From contig CM069435.1 in assembly GCA_035610365.1 (NCBI GenBank), forward strand, positions 8,334,001-8,398,000: a stretch of 64,000 nucleotides of DNA, read 5' to 3'. The notes under the pieces are model-generated. The model was not told where the DNA came from. It saw nothing but the letters and a program-made list of their open reading frames with translations, and did no database searches. The stretch is from Aquatica leii (lineage: Eukaryota; Arthropoda; Insecta; Coleoptera; Lampyridae). This document shows, in pieces, positions 22,770-34,043 of this stretch (position 1 is its first letter; each line of letters opens with the position of its first letter). The translations under genes were made by a program, and so were the position numbers.

Positions 22770-23560
22770 CATGAAATATCTAGATCGACCATTAGCTATT
22801 AGACCGGTTCTGCATGCATTCAACATTACGGAAGAAGAATGTTATCAACTATTAATATTTCAATGGCGCAGATTTACTTAATCCAAACTCAATGATTTAG
22901 TACGAGAGTTGGGCCTTCCAAAGTATGCTGTTAAGCTTCTGGGATCTTGATTTTAAGCTCCAGACACATAGTTTTCATAGCACAGAAATTGTGAACATCA
23001 GTTTACACAGCATTTTTTACAAAACGGTCTGGTTTTAATACGTGTCTTAGGTGTTCTAACGTATTTTTCTAGTGAATGGAATCTACTTATAGACTCTTTT
23101 AAAACTAGATTAAAAGTTGTTTTTTTATGTAATAGAGATAAGTATGCATTTATGCCAGTTGCTGTTGGGAAAATTTAATATAAAGACCACGAATGACAAC
23201 TATGAGATTTAAAAGTGTTATGTATGACGTTAAGTTAACAGGGTGGATACACTAAAATGCTCTGCATTGGTTAAAAAAACAGTAACCTTAAGGCACAATA
23301 TTGCACTACGATAAAAAAATATTGTACATGACAGTTTAGTAAAGACAGATAAAATACTCTATTTTATATCAAATTAGGTACAATTTATAAAAACATCGAA
23401 TAAAGAAAGAACTTGTGTTCAGTATGTTTGCAATAAATTGCTCGGTTTATCTGACGCAAAAAAGAAAGTGTTTACATTATCCGATTAGCAAATTGGTTTT
23501 GGACAGTTACTTTAAAAATACTATGACTGATGTTTAAAAATATGCCGGAATAGCTATACA
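22770..23560 (+). pseudogene. Decayed coding remnant of an unassigned multicopy family
   Basis: Several plus-strand frames read in order: PLAIRPVLHAFNITEEECYQ; LNDLVRELGLPKYAVKLLGS; YFSSEWNLLIDSFKTRLKVV; NRDKYAFMPVAVG; DLKVLCM, then QGGYTKMLC; IKLGTIYKNIE; KLLGLSDAKKKVF. The order recalls a repeated insect and cnidarian protein with DLVRDLGLPK, EWRLFIDSSK.SLK.VLLHNGN, GDLKV and GYTK.PCFLC stretches, which I know only as an uncharacterised, transposon-like gene. Many stops and frameshifts. The name of the family and its catalytic class are not known to me. Confidence 0.5.
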
Positions 23561-25919
23561 ATTGTTAACTTTATGCTATAATGGACCCTGTTGGTAATAG
23601 CCACGACACTACGGCTGCAATATTGGTGAGTGGGCGTGGTTGAAAAAACTATGATAAAAAAAAAGAAAAAATAAGCGCCACTCTTATTGGCTTTTGAGCT
23701 CACTAAAAAATATTAGGATAGAGCAAAAAAGACAATCAACGAAACGTAATAAGTATATAAAACAAGTACTTTACCAGATTTAATAATAAATAACATAAAA
23801 AAACTACCGAATAATCTGAATTTATCTCATTCAGTGTAGTCCGCAAACAGCGGAAAAAGTACGACTTTTAGAAAATTAATAAGTAATGACACGTAACACA
23901 AACAGGTTTTATCAGAACATTAAATAATAGAACAGAGGTAGCAAGAAAAGCGAAATACAAACATGATGGCCGACCACTGTGTTTTTTTCTGAGTTTGTGC
24001 ATAAAAACTGCCATTAAACGGTATTTTCCAACAAAAAAGATAAATTAAACGTTTAAATTTTGTTTAATACTAATTAACAGTTATGTATTTTATTGTACAA
24101 GATTGCAATCTTACCAGTTTTTTTTTATTAAGTAGAATAAAGTTATATACGTTCGCAAAATATCTGGATGTAATCATATTTGAAATTACAACATAGATAT
24201 TTAATCAATGTCACCTGTTAAAATTCAAAGTTCAACGAAAAAACTAAAATTTGTAATCTAGTGTAATTTAAATTATCAAAACAATATTTTAATCAAATTA
24301 GGAGTCACTGATAAGAATGTAAAAAGAGAAAAAATTCTAGGCGAGTAGTTAGTAAAATTTCATAAATATGATGTTAGTTGCAGTAAAATGATTTATCAGA
24401 TATTGTCTATTTGCTTCTAAAACGAGCGAGTTATTGATTTGAAATACGACGACTAAAAAAAATCATTGGTATTAAGAATGTTTAACCTGAAATACCTACA
24501 AGAAATTTAGAACAAGGTGTAATCAATAATGAAACTAAAATTGGCAAGTGGTTGTAGATTAATTTTGGTAATGGAGAGTTACGAGCTAACCACAATGCTA
24601 AAAGCTGCCTGTCCATTAGCATACCTTTTGAGGGTGATACCATGACCATTCTGTTTAACCTAAGTAACCGTGTAAAATAATATTGGGTAGTTATTTATTG
24701 AGTTGAGTACAAACCAATTACAAAAGTTTAACCAGTTAAAATTTATATTAAAGTACAAACTTGTAAATTATAACAATAAACACCGAAAGAAGTACTACGA
24801 TTTAATTAATTAAAGATTAATGAGCTTTGCAAAGACTTAAATTTAAAGATTTTTCACCCGATTCATTGATTAAGTTGTAATTTTTCAACAACTCACGCAA
24901 ACAATTTAGATAGCGTCATTCCTACAATTAGGTAATTTTTTATAAAATAAATCTTTAATTCATAGCGTAATAAATATAATTCAACTAATCCCGTAATATT
25001 TTATTATATTAGACGGGTATGAATAACAGTAAACGTCAGAAAAATTTAATAATTTAATAAAAAAATGTATGTAAAATTTGAACGGAAAGTTAAGGCAAAC
25101 TTAATTATTCGCAAAAGCATATGTTAGTGCTAAAAAAATAAAGTCAAAATTAATTGAACCTATGGTTTTTAAGACCACAAAAAAACTTGGAAATACACTA
25201 CCGTTCTTAAAAATTTGTTTGTATTTGTTTTAAAAAAAGCAATAGTTTGTTTAATATAAATTTTTTAACCAAAATAAAAATTTTATAAATATTTATGAAT
25301 AAGTAAATTGTTAAATTTTGTTATAATAAATTTAAAAAAAAGACGAAGAATATAAAAAGTAGATAGCGAGTTTTAAAACAATGCAAAATGTAATAAATTA
25401 TTTGTAATATTAAAAAAACTAAATTTAAAATTAAAATTTTTGTTATTAAATTAACATTTAATTAATATTTACACATGAATGTATTTATTTTTTATACACC
25501 AATCAGATGTGATAACCGTGTATGTATATAAAGATTTCTTATAATATTATTTTGTTATGCTGATAAAAACATCAGTAAAAAAATGTAGGTCATATTGTTA
25601 TTTTTTAAATTCTACTTTAAAAAATAGAAAACATTTTTATAAACATATGAAAATTTTAGTAACATGAATTTTTCACGTTTAATTTAGCATGAATACAAAT
25701 ACAATACGTTACGTATTTTACTAATATAAACAAAACATTTTATATTATTTAAGAAATATATATAAACAATATATTGATTTACAAGTGATAATTTCTAGTG
25801 AGTGTAACCACAAACATGTAAATTCACTTTTATAAGGTGTAGATCATGTTATTTTTATGTATTTGTGTATGTGTCAAAAAAGTCAAAAAACAATAATCAA
25901 ATCAAATAATGAAAAAAAA
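23561..25919. other. AT-rich non-coding stretch
   Basis: About 2.4 kb with no coding or repeat signal beyond homopolymer runs. Lies between the unassigned remnant and the Crypton fragment. Confidence 0.5.
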
Positions 25920-26025
25920 AATTACTAATGCTGTCAGAAACAAATTCAAGTTTATTCCTAGTCTAAAGCAAAAAAAAAATTACCAGCAGTTCTGAGGCTG
26001 GAGAAATGAAAAAAATGTGCAGGGG
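25920..26025 (+). pseudogene. Crypton-like tyrosine recombinase, N-terminal piece
   Basis: The plus-strand frame reads RNKFKFIPSLKQKKNYQQF, a stop, then GWRNEKNVQG up to 26,025. It stops exactly at the Gypsy-1 LTR. The frame resumes at 33,285 when one copy of the target duplication AGGGG is counted. This resembles the N-terminal DNA-binding part of Crypton recombinases (LP.KS...Y...Y..F..WR..K). One stop is inside the piece. Confidence 0.55.
26021..26025. other. Target site duplication AGGGG, left
   Basis: AGGGG outside the left LTR of Gypsy-1 and again at 33,280-33,284. Confidence 0.8.
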
Positions 26026-27290
26026 TGTAACGCCTGAGTTTGAAATTTTATATTTTCGCTCGAACCCATACGTTTTATAGCACGCCTATGGTTTGAAATC
26101 TTTTAGTTAATTTAAATATCGTAGGTCGCGCAAGATCGTCATGCGCGAATACCAATCGTTTGTTCTTTTTCAATTGTGTTATTTGCGAGTCAACACGTTG
26201 ATTCAGCTCTTAAGCCTTCTTAATATAATTAAAAAGGGTAAGAATTCGTTAAAATTGTTGAATTTATTGTAATTTCGTTTTGTCGTTAACAGCTTTTAAG
26301 ATTTCGTTGTTGAAAATCGATTTGGATCGAATATTTAATCGAAAATTGAAATGAAGCATGGCACATTTAGTTATGGAAAATGGCGTCACCCCTTTGTAAT
26401 ATATCGATCCAATGTAAATCGTAAATCTCGTTAGAATTGGAAGTAGCATCCCAATTGAGATATCGTTGTAGCATAATTGGAATTCGCTTTTATGTCTACA
26501 AATCGTTGTTATCGTATTGAAGAATTACATTTTCTGGAGTCGCAGAAGCTGTAAATTTCCATTGAGTATCGCATTGTCGATAAGGAAACTTCAATGTTTG
26601 ACCTTGTCAAACAATTGCATTCATAAGGTATGAATATCGTTATTTCGTTGATCGTATAAGTATCGAAGGATGTACATTGATTGCATCTCTTCACATTCGC
26701 TTTCGTTGTAATTGAATTTGAAAATTTTAATAGAAGCGTTTGTCGTCAGACAAAATATATCGCTAGTTCGTAAATAGTCTAATAATATTTAGCTTTCGTC
26801 GTAAGACGAAACATCGTAATATTTGCTTTTGTTGTGCGATCGTATAGATCGAAATTGATTTGATAAATTGGCATCGTAACCTTGTAAATGATTTAGTTGA
26901 TAAGCTTGTGAAAGACAGATCTGATCTTAGTTGAAAATAGTTTAAATTTAGTAGTAGTTATTTATCGAAAAGATAATTATTCAATTTATTTTCATGTATA
27001 TAAATTTGTAATCTTTGTACATATGTTATAAATTGTTCGATTTATATTTATTTTGTTGGTTATTGAATTTGTGCATTTATTAAATAGATTTGTTTATTTG
27101 ATATTGTGTTTATAATTTATTGCAACAGAAATTGAATGCACAAGTTTTAATAAAATTTGTCGTTGATCTGTTACCTGAACATGCGAATTCCCCTATACAT
27201 AAAAAGAAGTTCAATGATCGTAGTTGTTCAAATTGTTGTTTCGTATTGATTTATATAGTAAACGCTGATATTGTCGTCATCGGTGGTTAT
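26026..27290 (+). repeat. Gypsy-1 5' LTR
   Basis: Starts TGTAACGCCTGAG and ends GTCATCGGTGGTTAT. Near-identical to 32,014-33,279. Confidence 0.95.
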
Positions 27291-27295
27291 ATATT

Positions 27296-27313
27296 TGGCG
27301 CCCGAGCAGGGAC
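27296..27313 (+). other. Gypsy-1 primer binding site (tRNA-Lys3 type)
   Basis: TGGCGCCCGAGCAGGGAC, five bases after the LTR. It differs by one base from the tRNA-Lys3 primer site TGGCGCCCGAACAGGGAC (recalled). Confidence 0.85.
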
Positions 27314-27397
27314 AGCATTTTCGTGTAACAGAAATAGTTTGTAATTTGTACTCTGAATTGATTTTGTTTATTATTTGAAATTGCATAAATTGTTATA

Positions 27398-28657
27398 ATG
27401 GGTAAGTCAGATATTCTACTAGTAGCTTTAAAAAGCGAAAGGGAAGATTTGTTCGCAAATATTCAAGCAATTTATGACCCATCTCTCTCGTTAACAATTG
27501 ATACATTGTCTGATTTTACAAGTCAATACAATCGACTGTCTAAATTAGAAGACAAATTCGAAATAGTTACCCAACGTATTAGGGAAACCAACGCCCTTAT
27601 TGTTGACGTTTCTTTGCATTTAAACACATTACAGGCTAGTAATGCTGTTATTGATTTGATTGATAAAATTCGTAATAAATATTCGAAATTGACTGCATCA
27701 TCTGCAAGTTCACCTGTTTCAGCAAATGCTAATTCAGTACTAAATTTGTCGACGTCATCTACGTCACTTCCTCGTATAGAATTGCCTACTTTTAGTGGTC
27801 AGCTAAATGAATGGCCAAATTTCATTTCGTTATTTGATTCGTTAGTGGATTCTAATCCAAACATTTCGGAAACATCTAAGTTTCATTATTTGCGTACTTC
27901 TTTAAAACATGAAGCACTTTCGGTCATTTCTAATTTTTCATTAGAACCTCAAAACTACCAATTAGCTTTAGTAGCTTTGAAAAATCGTTATCAAAATAAA
28001 CGTAGACTAGCTTCTATGTATCTCGATCGTATATTTGATTTTAAACCAATTACAAATGGTTCTTGTCAAAACTTAAATTCGTTTTTGTCAATTCATGAAG
28101 GCAACATCAAGGCTTTAGATGTCCTTGGTATATCGGACGTTGGAGATTTCTTCAAACTCCAATTAGCATTACGCAATTTAGATCATGGTTCTCGTAGAGC
28201 TTTTGAGGAGCAATGTTCTTCGCAAGACATTCCGTCGTATTCAGATTTGATTGGTTTTATAACCGAAAGAAGCCGTAAATTATCTCTCATGGCCACTGCT
28301 AAGCCAAGCCGAGACACACAATCGACATCTCGAACCTCGAGTAAGGTTTACTCAATTTCGAAAAATCCTAGTAAAAGTATTTTGAAACCTAAACCAAAGG
28401 AAATTATCAAAAATACTATCGTATCGTCTAGAACTGAACCAGTTCCATCGTCGTCAAAACAAATTTGTTCGTCTATTGAATTCTCGAAACCCGTAATTGA
28501 ATCAGAGGAAATAGTTAGACCACATCTTCTGTGCTTTAACTGTAAAGGACCTCATTTATTCAAACATTGTGACAAACCAATCGACTTACATTGCCATTCA
28601 TGTGGAAAACCAGGAATTACAAAATTGAAATGTCCTAATTGTAATCCAAAAAACTAG
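27398..28657 (+). CDS. gag: Gypsy-1 Gag
   Basis: 419 residues from ATG 27,398, about 100 bases after the LTR. Structural protein of the retrotransposon particle. Residues 1-110 are probably helical. About residues 125-205 hold a capsid-like stretch (PRIELPTFSGQLNEWPNF, ALVALKNRYQN) of the DUF1759 type, better known from BEL/Pao gag but also in some gypsy elements. A Ser/Lys-rich linker follows. The C-terminus has one zinc knuckle, CFNCKGPHLFKHC, and then a four-cysteine motif, CHSCGKPGITKLKCPNC (C-x2-C-x9-C-x2-C). The stop TAG at 28,655-28,657 is directly preceded by the heptamer A AAA AAC, so a fraction of ribosomes should enter pol. The frame is fully open. Confidence 0.92.
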   Translation: MGKSDILLVALKSEREDLFANIQAIYDPSLSLTIDTLSDFTSQYNRLSKLEDKFEIVTQRIRETNALIVDVSLHLNTLQASNAVIDLIDKIRNKYSKLTASSASSPVSANANSVLNLSTSSTSLPRIELPTFSGQLNEWPNFISLFDSLVDSNPNISETSKFHYLRTSLKHEALSVISNFSLEPQNYQLALVALKNRYQNKRRLASMYLDRIFDFKPITNGSCQNLNSFLSIHEGNIKALDVLGISDVGDFFKLQLALRNLDHGSRRAFEEQCSSQDIPSYSDLIGFITERSRKLSLMATAKPSRDTQSTSRTSSKVYSISKNPSKSILKPKPKEIIKNTIVSSRTEPVPSSSKQICSSIEFSKPVIESEEIVRPHLLCFNCKGPHLFKHCDKPIDLHCHSCGKPGITKLKCPNCNPKN

Positions 28658-30483
28658 TTGAGAGGTCTAGTTTTAGAACCGGCCAGACTTCCACTTTAGG
28701 TTCTCAGAGTCTTATTGTAAATAGTAGTTTAGTTAATTGTAGTAACTCGGAAATTGTTGTTGATAGTAGTAATAGTTCGTTGAAATTAGTTGGACGTTCG
28801 TTAGATAACTCGTCACAAATAGTTAGTGCGATGACAGTTATGAATGCTTCCACTTCGAATATTCCAAAAGCGGAAATTTGTAGATTGAAGCCAATAGCTA
28901 AACAATGGTTTCTCCCAGTATTGTTAGCGGATCATAGTGAATCCAAAACTTTTTTCGTAGTATTTGATAGTGGTTCTAGTCTGTCTTATGTAGGGAATGA
29001 CACGGCTACCACACTTTTATCGTTAGGATACAAACCTACTAGAGTTGTACCATTTTTCGCTGAGTCAGCAAACTCAGACACTACAACAATTACAGAAGTT
29101 TTTGTTATTTCATTGTATCTTGGGAAACGGAAATTTACTTTCCAGTTCTTCCATTTGCCCTCGTTATCGGTGTCGTTATTGTTTGGTTTAGATAGTATTT
29201 CGAAATCGAAGATATGTACCAATTCACATTTGGATACATGGTGGTTTGAGGACGATCCTCAAAATCGATTTGAATTTCTTTTAAATGTGCCTGATTGTCA
29301 CAAACAACCTAGTTATGGTATTTTTCCTTTCAATTCGTCTGAAAAGGAAATTTTGGATAAAATAATTAAGGAAGGTGTGGAAAAGGTGGAATCATCTACA
29401 GAATTTACTCCTAACTTAGTTCACAATATTGAAATAGTTGAAGATAGTTGTCCTCTTAAACAGAAGGCCTATCAATATTCGCCTAGAGTTTTAGAATCGA
29501 TGCATCTTGAATTAGATCGATTACTAGAAAAAGGATTTGTCGAACCTTGTCGTAGTCCGTGGTGTTCACCAGTAGTTATGGTACGAAAAGGTGATAGTTA
29601 TAGATTTTGCATTGATTTTAGGAAAATCAATGCTATTACTCGTAAAGATTCGTATCCTCTTCCGAACATGACTAATTTGTTAGATAGTCTTCGTCAAGCT
29701 AAGTATTTGTCGAAAATAGATCTTAAACAGGCTTTTCATCAAGTCCCGTTAGCAAACGAAACCAGTAAAGATTTAACTGCTTTCATAGTTCCAGGTCGTG
29801 GTTTATTCCGTTACAAAGTAATGCCTTTTGGGCTTACTAATGCACCGGCAACTTTCCAAAGGTTGGCTGATGATATTTTTGGTCCTGAGTTACATCCATA
29901 TGTATCTGTGTTTTTGGACGATATTTTGATTTGTACTCCTACTTTCGAAACTCATTGTGAAATGCTTAGCGAAGTTTTTAATAGATTGCATTCTGCAGGT
30001 CTTAAAATAAACCTGGAGAAATGTGAATTTGGTTGTAAAGAAGTTAAATACTTAGGTTATCGTGTAAACGAACATGGTCTTACCGTTGATCCTGATAAGG
30101 TCAGTTCAGTTGTTTCGTTCCCAGCTCCAAAGAATGTAAAGCAGTTACGCACATTCTTAGGTATGGCAGGATGGTATAGGAGATTCATTGAAAACTTCTC
30201 CACATTGGTGTCGCCTCTTTCTAAATTGTTAAAGAAAAATTCTTTATGGGAATGGGGTGTGGAACAAAATCAAGCTTTTGAAAATTTGAAAATTATTCTT
30301 TCGTCAGCTCCTATTTTAGCAAGACCCGATATTAGTTTGCCATTCACTTTGCAATGCGACGCGAGTAATATTGGCATAGGCGCAGTTTTAACTCAAGTTC
30401 AAGATGGTCACGAACGCGCTATTGCATACTCATTTCGTTCTTTGTCTAAAGCAGAACAAAACTATTCCGTTACAGAAAAATAA
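28645..30483 (+). pseudogene. pol: Gypsy-1 Pol: protease, reverse transcriptase, start of RNase H
   Basis: Opens at 28,645 in the -1 frame and is reached by frameshifting. The protease active site DSG is at 28,966-28,974 (VFDSGSSLSYV). The reverse transcriptase includes KIDLKQAFHQVPL (motif A), MPFGLTNAPATFQRL and the catalytic FLDD at 29,911-29,922 (F in place of the usual Y). The thumb has FLGMAGWYRRFI. RNase H begins TLQCDASNIGIGAVLTQ. TAA at 30,481 replaces what is normally Glu in TEKE, and a TAG follows eight codons later or less. RNase H sequence continues in the same frame to about 30,650, then shifts by an indel near VADALSR. Everything before 30,481 is intact. Confidence 0.92.
28648..28654 (+). 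promoter_or_regulatory. Gypsy-1 -1 ribosomal frameshift heptamer A AAA AAC
   Basis: In gag phase the codons are CCA AAA AAC TAG, so the heptamer A AAA AAC has the canonical X XXY YYZ phase and ends on the last sense codon. The pol frame is -1 relative to gag and open from 28,645. The downstream RNA structure was not evaluated. Confidence 0.8.
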
Positions 30484-30821
30484 TGTTTAGCTGTATAGTT
30501 TTGTATCGAACGTAGTCGTCATTATTTAGAAGATTACAAATTTAATGTGATTTCTGATCACGCTAGTTTGAAATGGTTGCTTAATTTGAAAAACCCCACC
30601 GGTCGTCTAGTTCGTTGGTCTTTGCGATTGCAAATGTTTGATTTTGAAATTTCGTATAGAAAATCGTGTAGCCGATGCTTTATCTCGTAGACATGAAAAT
30701 GTCAGTCTGGGAAATTTGGTAAATAATATTTGGTACACTAGAAAGTTTCATAAAGTCAGTACTTCGCCAGATTTGCATCTCGATTGGAGATAGATTCTAA
30801 TCGTTTGTATTATTTTAGAAA

Positions 30822-31967
30822 ATGCTTTTTGAAAGGTGGTTGGAAGATCCTAATGAGAATTGGAAATTAGTAGTTCCCTATTCAAATAGACTTGAATTGT
30901 TGAAAAGTTGTCATGACGATGTTAGGTCAGGTCACTTAGGAGTCGATAAGACACATTGGAGATTAGGTAGACTTTATTTTTGGCCTAACATGTACTCGGA
31001 CGTACAGCGTTATGTCAAACATTGTAATACTTGTCAGAGAGTGAAACCCTCTAATCAATCTTCGTATGGAAAAATGTTTCCTCGTTATTTGGTTAAACCG
31101 TTTGATATTGTATCAACCGATTTAATGGGTCCATTTCCACGTAGTAGTAAAGGAAATGTGTATTTGTTGGTATTTCAAGATCTTTTCACAAGATGGATTG
31201 AAATTATTCCTATTCGTAGAGCCACTTCGTCTGTTATTGCAGAAAAATTTCGTTCTTGTATATTGAATCGCTTTGGCTGTCCTCGAGTTTTGTTGTCTGA
31301 TAATGCCAAAAATCTTGTTAGTACATTGATCAAAGATTTAGCACGTGACTGTAATATAGAGTTACAGAACACACCATATTATCATTCACAAGCTAACCCT
31401 ACAGAACGTAGTAATAGAAACATCAAACAGTTGATAGTTAGTTATCTTGGAGATAATCATCAACATTGGGATAAACACTTGAGTGAAATTCAGTTCGCCC
31501 TTAACTCGTCGGTTCAGGAGTCAACGAAGTATTCTCCTGCATTTTTAAATTTTGGTAGAGAGCTTAGGACAGGCAATGAAAAACTCATTTCTAAGCCAAA
31601 TATTGTCGATAGTGATTCGTCTACATCACTTAGTAATTGGGCTAATAGAATTTCCAAATTGAAAGACATATATGTAAGTGCTGAGCAAAATATGCTCAAA
31701 GCTAGTCAAACCCAAAGTACTCGTTATAATCTTCGTAAGAGAGATTCTCATTTCAAGATTGGTGATAAAGTTCTTAGAAAATCTTTTCACTTGTCTTCAG
31801 CTTCGGAAAAAGTAGCTTCCAAGTTATTTCCCCTATGGGAAGGTCCCTTTGTAGTTGTAGATGTTAGTCAAACAGGAGTTAGTACCTTGAATACTTTCGA
31901 TGGTAAACCAGCCGGAGTATGGCACCCATCGAAGTTGAAATCGTATAGCTATCCAAATAGCACATAG
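30822..31967 (+). pseudogene. pol: Gypsy-1 Pol: integrase
   Basis: 381 open codons, the 3' part of pol separated from the RT part by stops. The zinc-binding HHCC site is seen as SCHDDVRSGHLG and HCNTCQRVKPS. The catalytic triad is Asp at 31,119 (STDLMGPFP), Asp at 31,299 (LLSDNAKN) and Glu at 31,404 (NPTERSNRN), 59 and 34 residues apart. The C-terminus has FPLWEGPFVVVDV, a GPY/F module, and ends WHPSKLKSY. No chromodomain is seen. The ATG at 30,822 is probably not a real start: in the parent this is read as part of Gag-Pol. Confidence 0.92.
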
Positions 31968-32002
31968 GTCACACATCTTCAGTAACCTATGGGTTCACCG
32001 CT

Positions 32003-32013
32003 GGAGGGGGATG
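32003..32013 (+). other. Gypsy-1 polypurine tract
   Basis: GGAGGGGGATG immediately before the 3' LTR start TGTAACG. Confidence 0.8.
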
Positions 32014-33279
32014 TGTAACGCCTGAGTTTGAAATTTTATATTTTCGCTCGAACCCATACGTTTTATAGCACGCCTATGGTTTGAAATCTTTTAGTTAATT
32101 TAAATATCGTAGGTCGCGCAAGATCGTCATGCGCGAATACCAATCGTTTGTTCTTTTTCAATTGTGTTATTTGCGAGTCAACACGTTGATTCAGCTCTTA
32201 AGCCTTCTTAATATAATTAAAAAGGGTAAGAATTCGTTAAAATTGTTGAATTTATTGTAATTTCGTTTTGTCGTTAACAGCTTTTAAGATTTCGTTGTTG
32301 AAAATCGATTTGGATCGAATATTTAATCGAAAATTGAAATGAAGCATGGCACATTTAGTTATGGAAAATGGCGTCACCCCTTTGTAATATATCGATCCAA
32401 TGTAAATCGTAAATCTCGTTAGAATTGGAAGTAGCATCCCAATTGAGATATCGTTGTAGCATAATTGGAATTCGCTTTTATGTCTACAAATCGTTGTTAT
32501 CGTATTGAAGAATTACATTTTCTGGAGTCGCAGAAGCTGTAAATTTCCATTGAGTATCGCATTGTCGATAAGGAAACTTCAATGTTTGACCTTGTCAAAC
32601 AATTGCATTCATAAGGTATGAATATCGTTATTTCGTTGATCGTATAAGTATCGAAGGATGTACATTGATTGCATCTCTTCACATTCGCTTTCGTTGTAAT
32701 TGAATTTGAAAATTTTAATAGAAGCGTTTGTCGTCAGACAAAATATATCGCTAGTTCGTAAATAGTCTAATAATATTTAGCTTTCGTCGTAAGACGAAAC
32801 ATCGTAATATTTGCTTTTTGTTGTTCGATCGTATAGATCGAAATTGATTTGATAAATTGGCATCGTAACCTTGTAAATGATTTAGTTGATAAGCTTGTGA
32901 AAGACAGATCTGATCTTAGTTGAAAATAGTTTAAATTTAGTAGTAGTTATTTATCGAAAAGATAATTATTCAATTTATTTTCATGTATATAAATTTGTAA
33001 TCTTTGTACATATGTTATAAATTGTTCGATTTATATTTATTTTGTTGGTTATTGAATTTGTGCATTTATTAAATAGATTTGTTTATTTGATATTGTGTTT
33101 ATAATTTATTGCAACAGAAATTGAATGCACAAGTTTTAATAAAATTTGTCGTTGATCTGTTACCTGAACATGCGAATTCCCCTATACATAAAAAGAAGTT
33201 CAATGATCGTAGTTGTTCAAATTGTTGTTTCGTATTGATTTATATAGTAAACGCTGATATTGTCGTCATCGGTGGTTAT
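32014..33279 (+). repeat. Gypsy-1 3' LTR
   Basis: 1266 bp, near-identical to the 5' LTR. Followed by AGGGG at 33,280-33,284. Confidence 0.95.
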
Positions 33280-33284
33280 AGGGG

Positions 33285-34043
33285 GTAAATGAAGGTATTC
33301 TAATTATGTACTTTGTTGAAAAAGTTTATTTTATTTATAAGATTAACGCTGATTTAAACATTCTTAGGTAAAAACGTTTAAAGCTTCAACAGCAAAAAAT
33401 TCCTAGGTCTACCAATGGATAATGTGACGGAGTTTCTAGAAAAAGCTCTTGGTCCCAATTTCCTACTTATGAAGGTAGTGTTGGTAATTGCGTTGCATGG
33501 AGCATACCGAGCGAAAAAATTAGATTTACTAGAAGTAGATGATGTAAAAAATTGCAGGAGAAAAAAAACAAGTTTTTACGGTTACATCGGAAGATGGAGT
33601 AAACTGAATTGAACTATACAAAAAGTATCTGAATTGGAGACCAAAAAAATGTAACCATTACAAAGAATTTATTCTGTATAAACAGGGCAAGTGCACAAAG
33701 CAACCAATTTGAATAAACATCTTCTAAAATTTTCCAAAAAAAAATCGTTGCATGCTTACAGCTACTGGAGCCAAACATCTTTACAAAGGATTGGTTTCGA
33801 ACATCAACGACTTTTTTGGACGGCAGTATAGCTGACATCCAAGTTTTGAAGAGACAAGACGTTAGGCGTAATAGTGTTGTTACAGAAGCTTATGTCAAGG
33901 ATAGCATAAAAAATATAGTACAAACTTTGAAAAAAGTTTTCAATAGTTTAACAACTCTCCAAATAGTTTGTAACTTCACCGGAACTGATGGATCTGAAAT
34001 GAGAAGCATACGGAGGGTTAAAAACTTATTTAATACTATCTAA
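33285..34043 (+). pseudogene. Crypton-like tyrosine recombinase, core and catalytic piece
   Basis: Resumes the frame cut at 26,025 with VNEGILIMYFVEKV. From 33,415 it reads FLLMKVVLVIALHGAYRAKK, in which the Arg would be the first catalytic residue. After a small frameshift ELYKKYLNWRPKKCNHYKEF and LYKQGKCTKQPI follow, then VSNINDFFGRQ (the H-x-x-R region has decayed). The end reads VLKRQDVRRNSVVTEAYVKD, which would hold the catalytic Tyr. This order matches the tyrosine recombinases of insect Cryptons (GACR..EL, YRKY..LRP, GKC..QP.G, LKR.GGW.SS.VAE.Y..DS), recalled from memory. Several stops and frameshifts; not functional. Confidence 0.65.

Larger units (their letters stand above)
26026..33279 (+). 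mobile_element. Gypsy-1: young Ty3/gypsy LTR retrotransposon
   Basis: 7254 bp. LTRs at 26,026-27,290 and 32,014-33,279 differ, as far as I can read, by one substitution and one T indel near 26,831 and 32,820. AGGGG is duplicated at both sides. Primer site, gag with zinc-binding tail, a -1 frameshift heptamer, protease-RT-RNase H, integrase and polypurine tract follow in normal gypsy order. The pol frame carries two nonsense codons and at least one indel, so this copy cannot make full Pol. It sits inside a Crypton-like gene. Confidence 0.96.

Noticed and set aside
26264-26694. Two minus-strand ORFs repeated at 32,252-32,682
   Set aside because: They repeat only because they lie in the two LTRs of Gypsy-1; antisense and without motifs.
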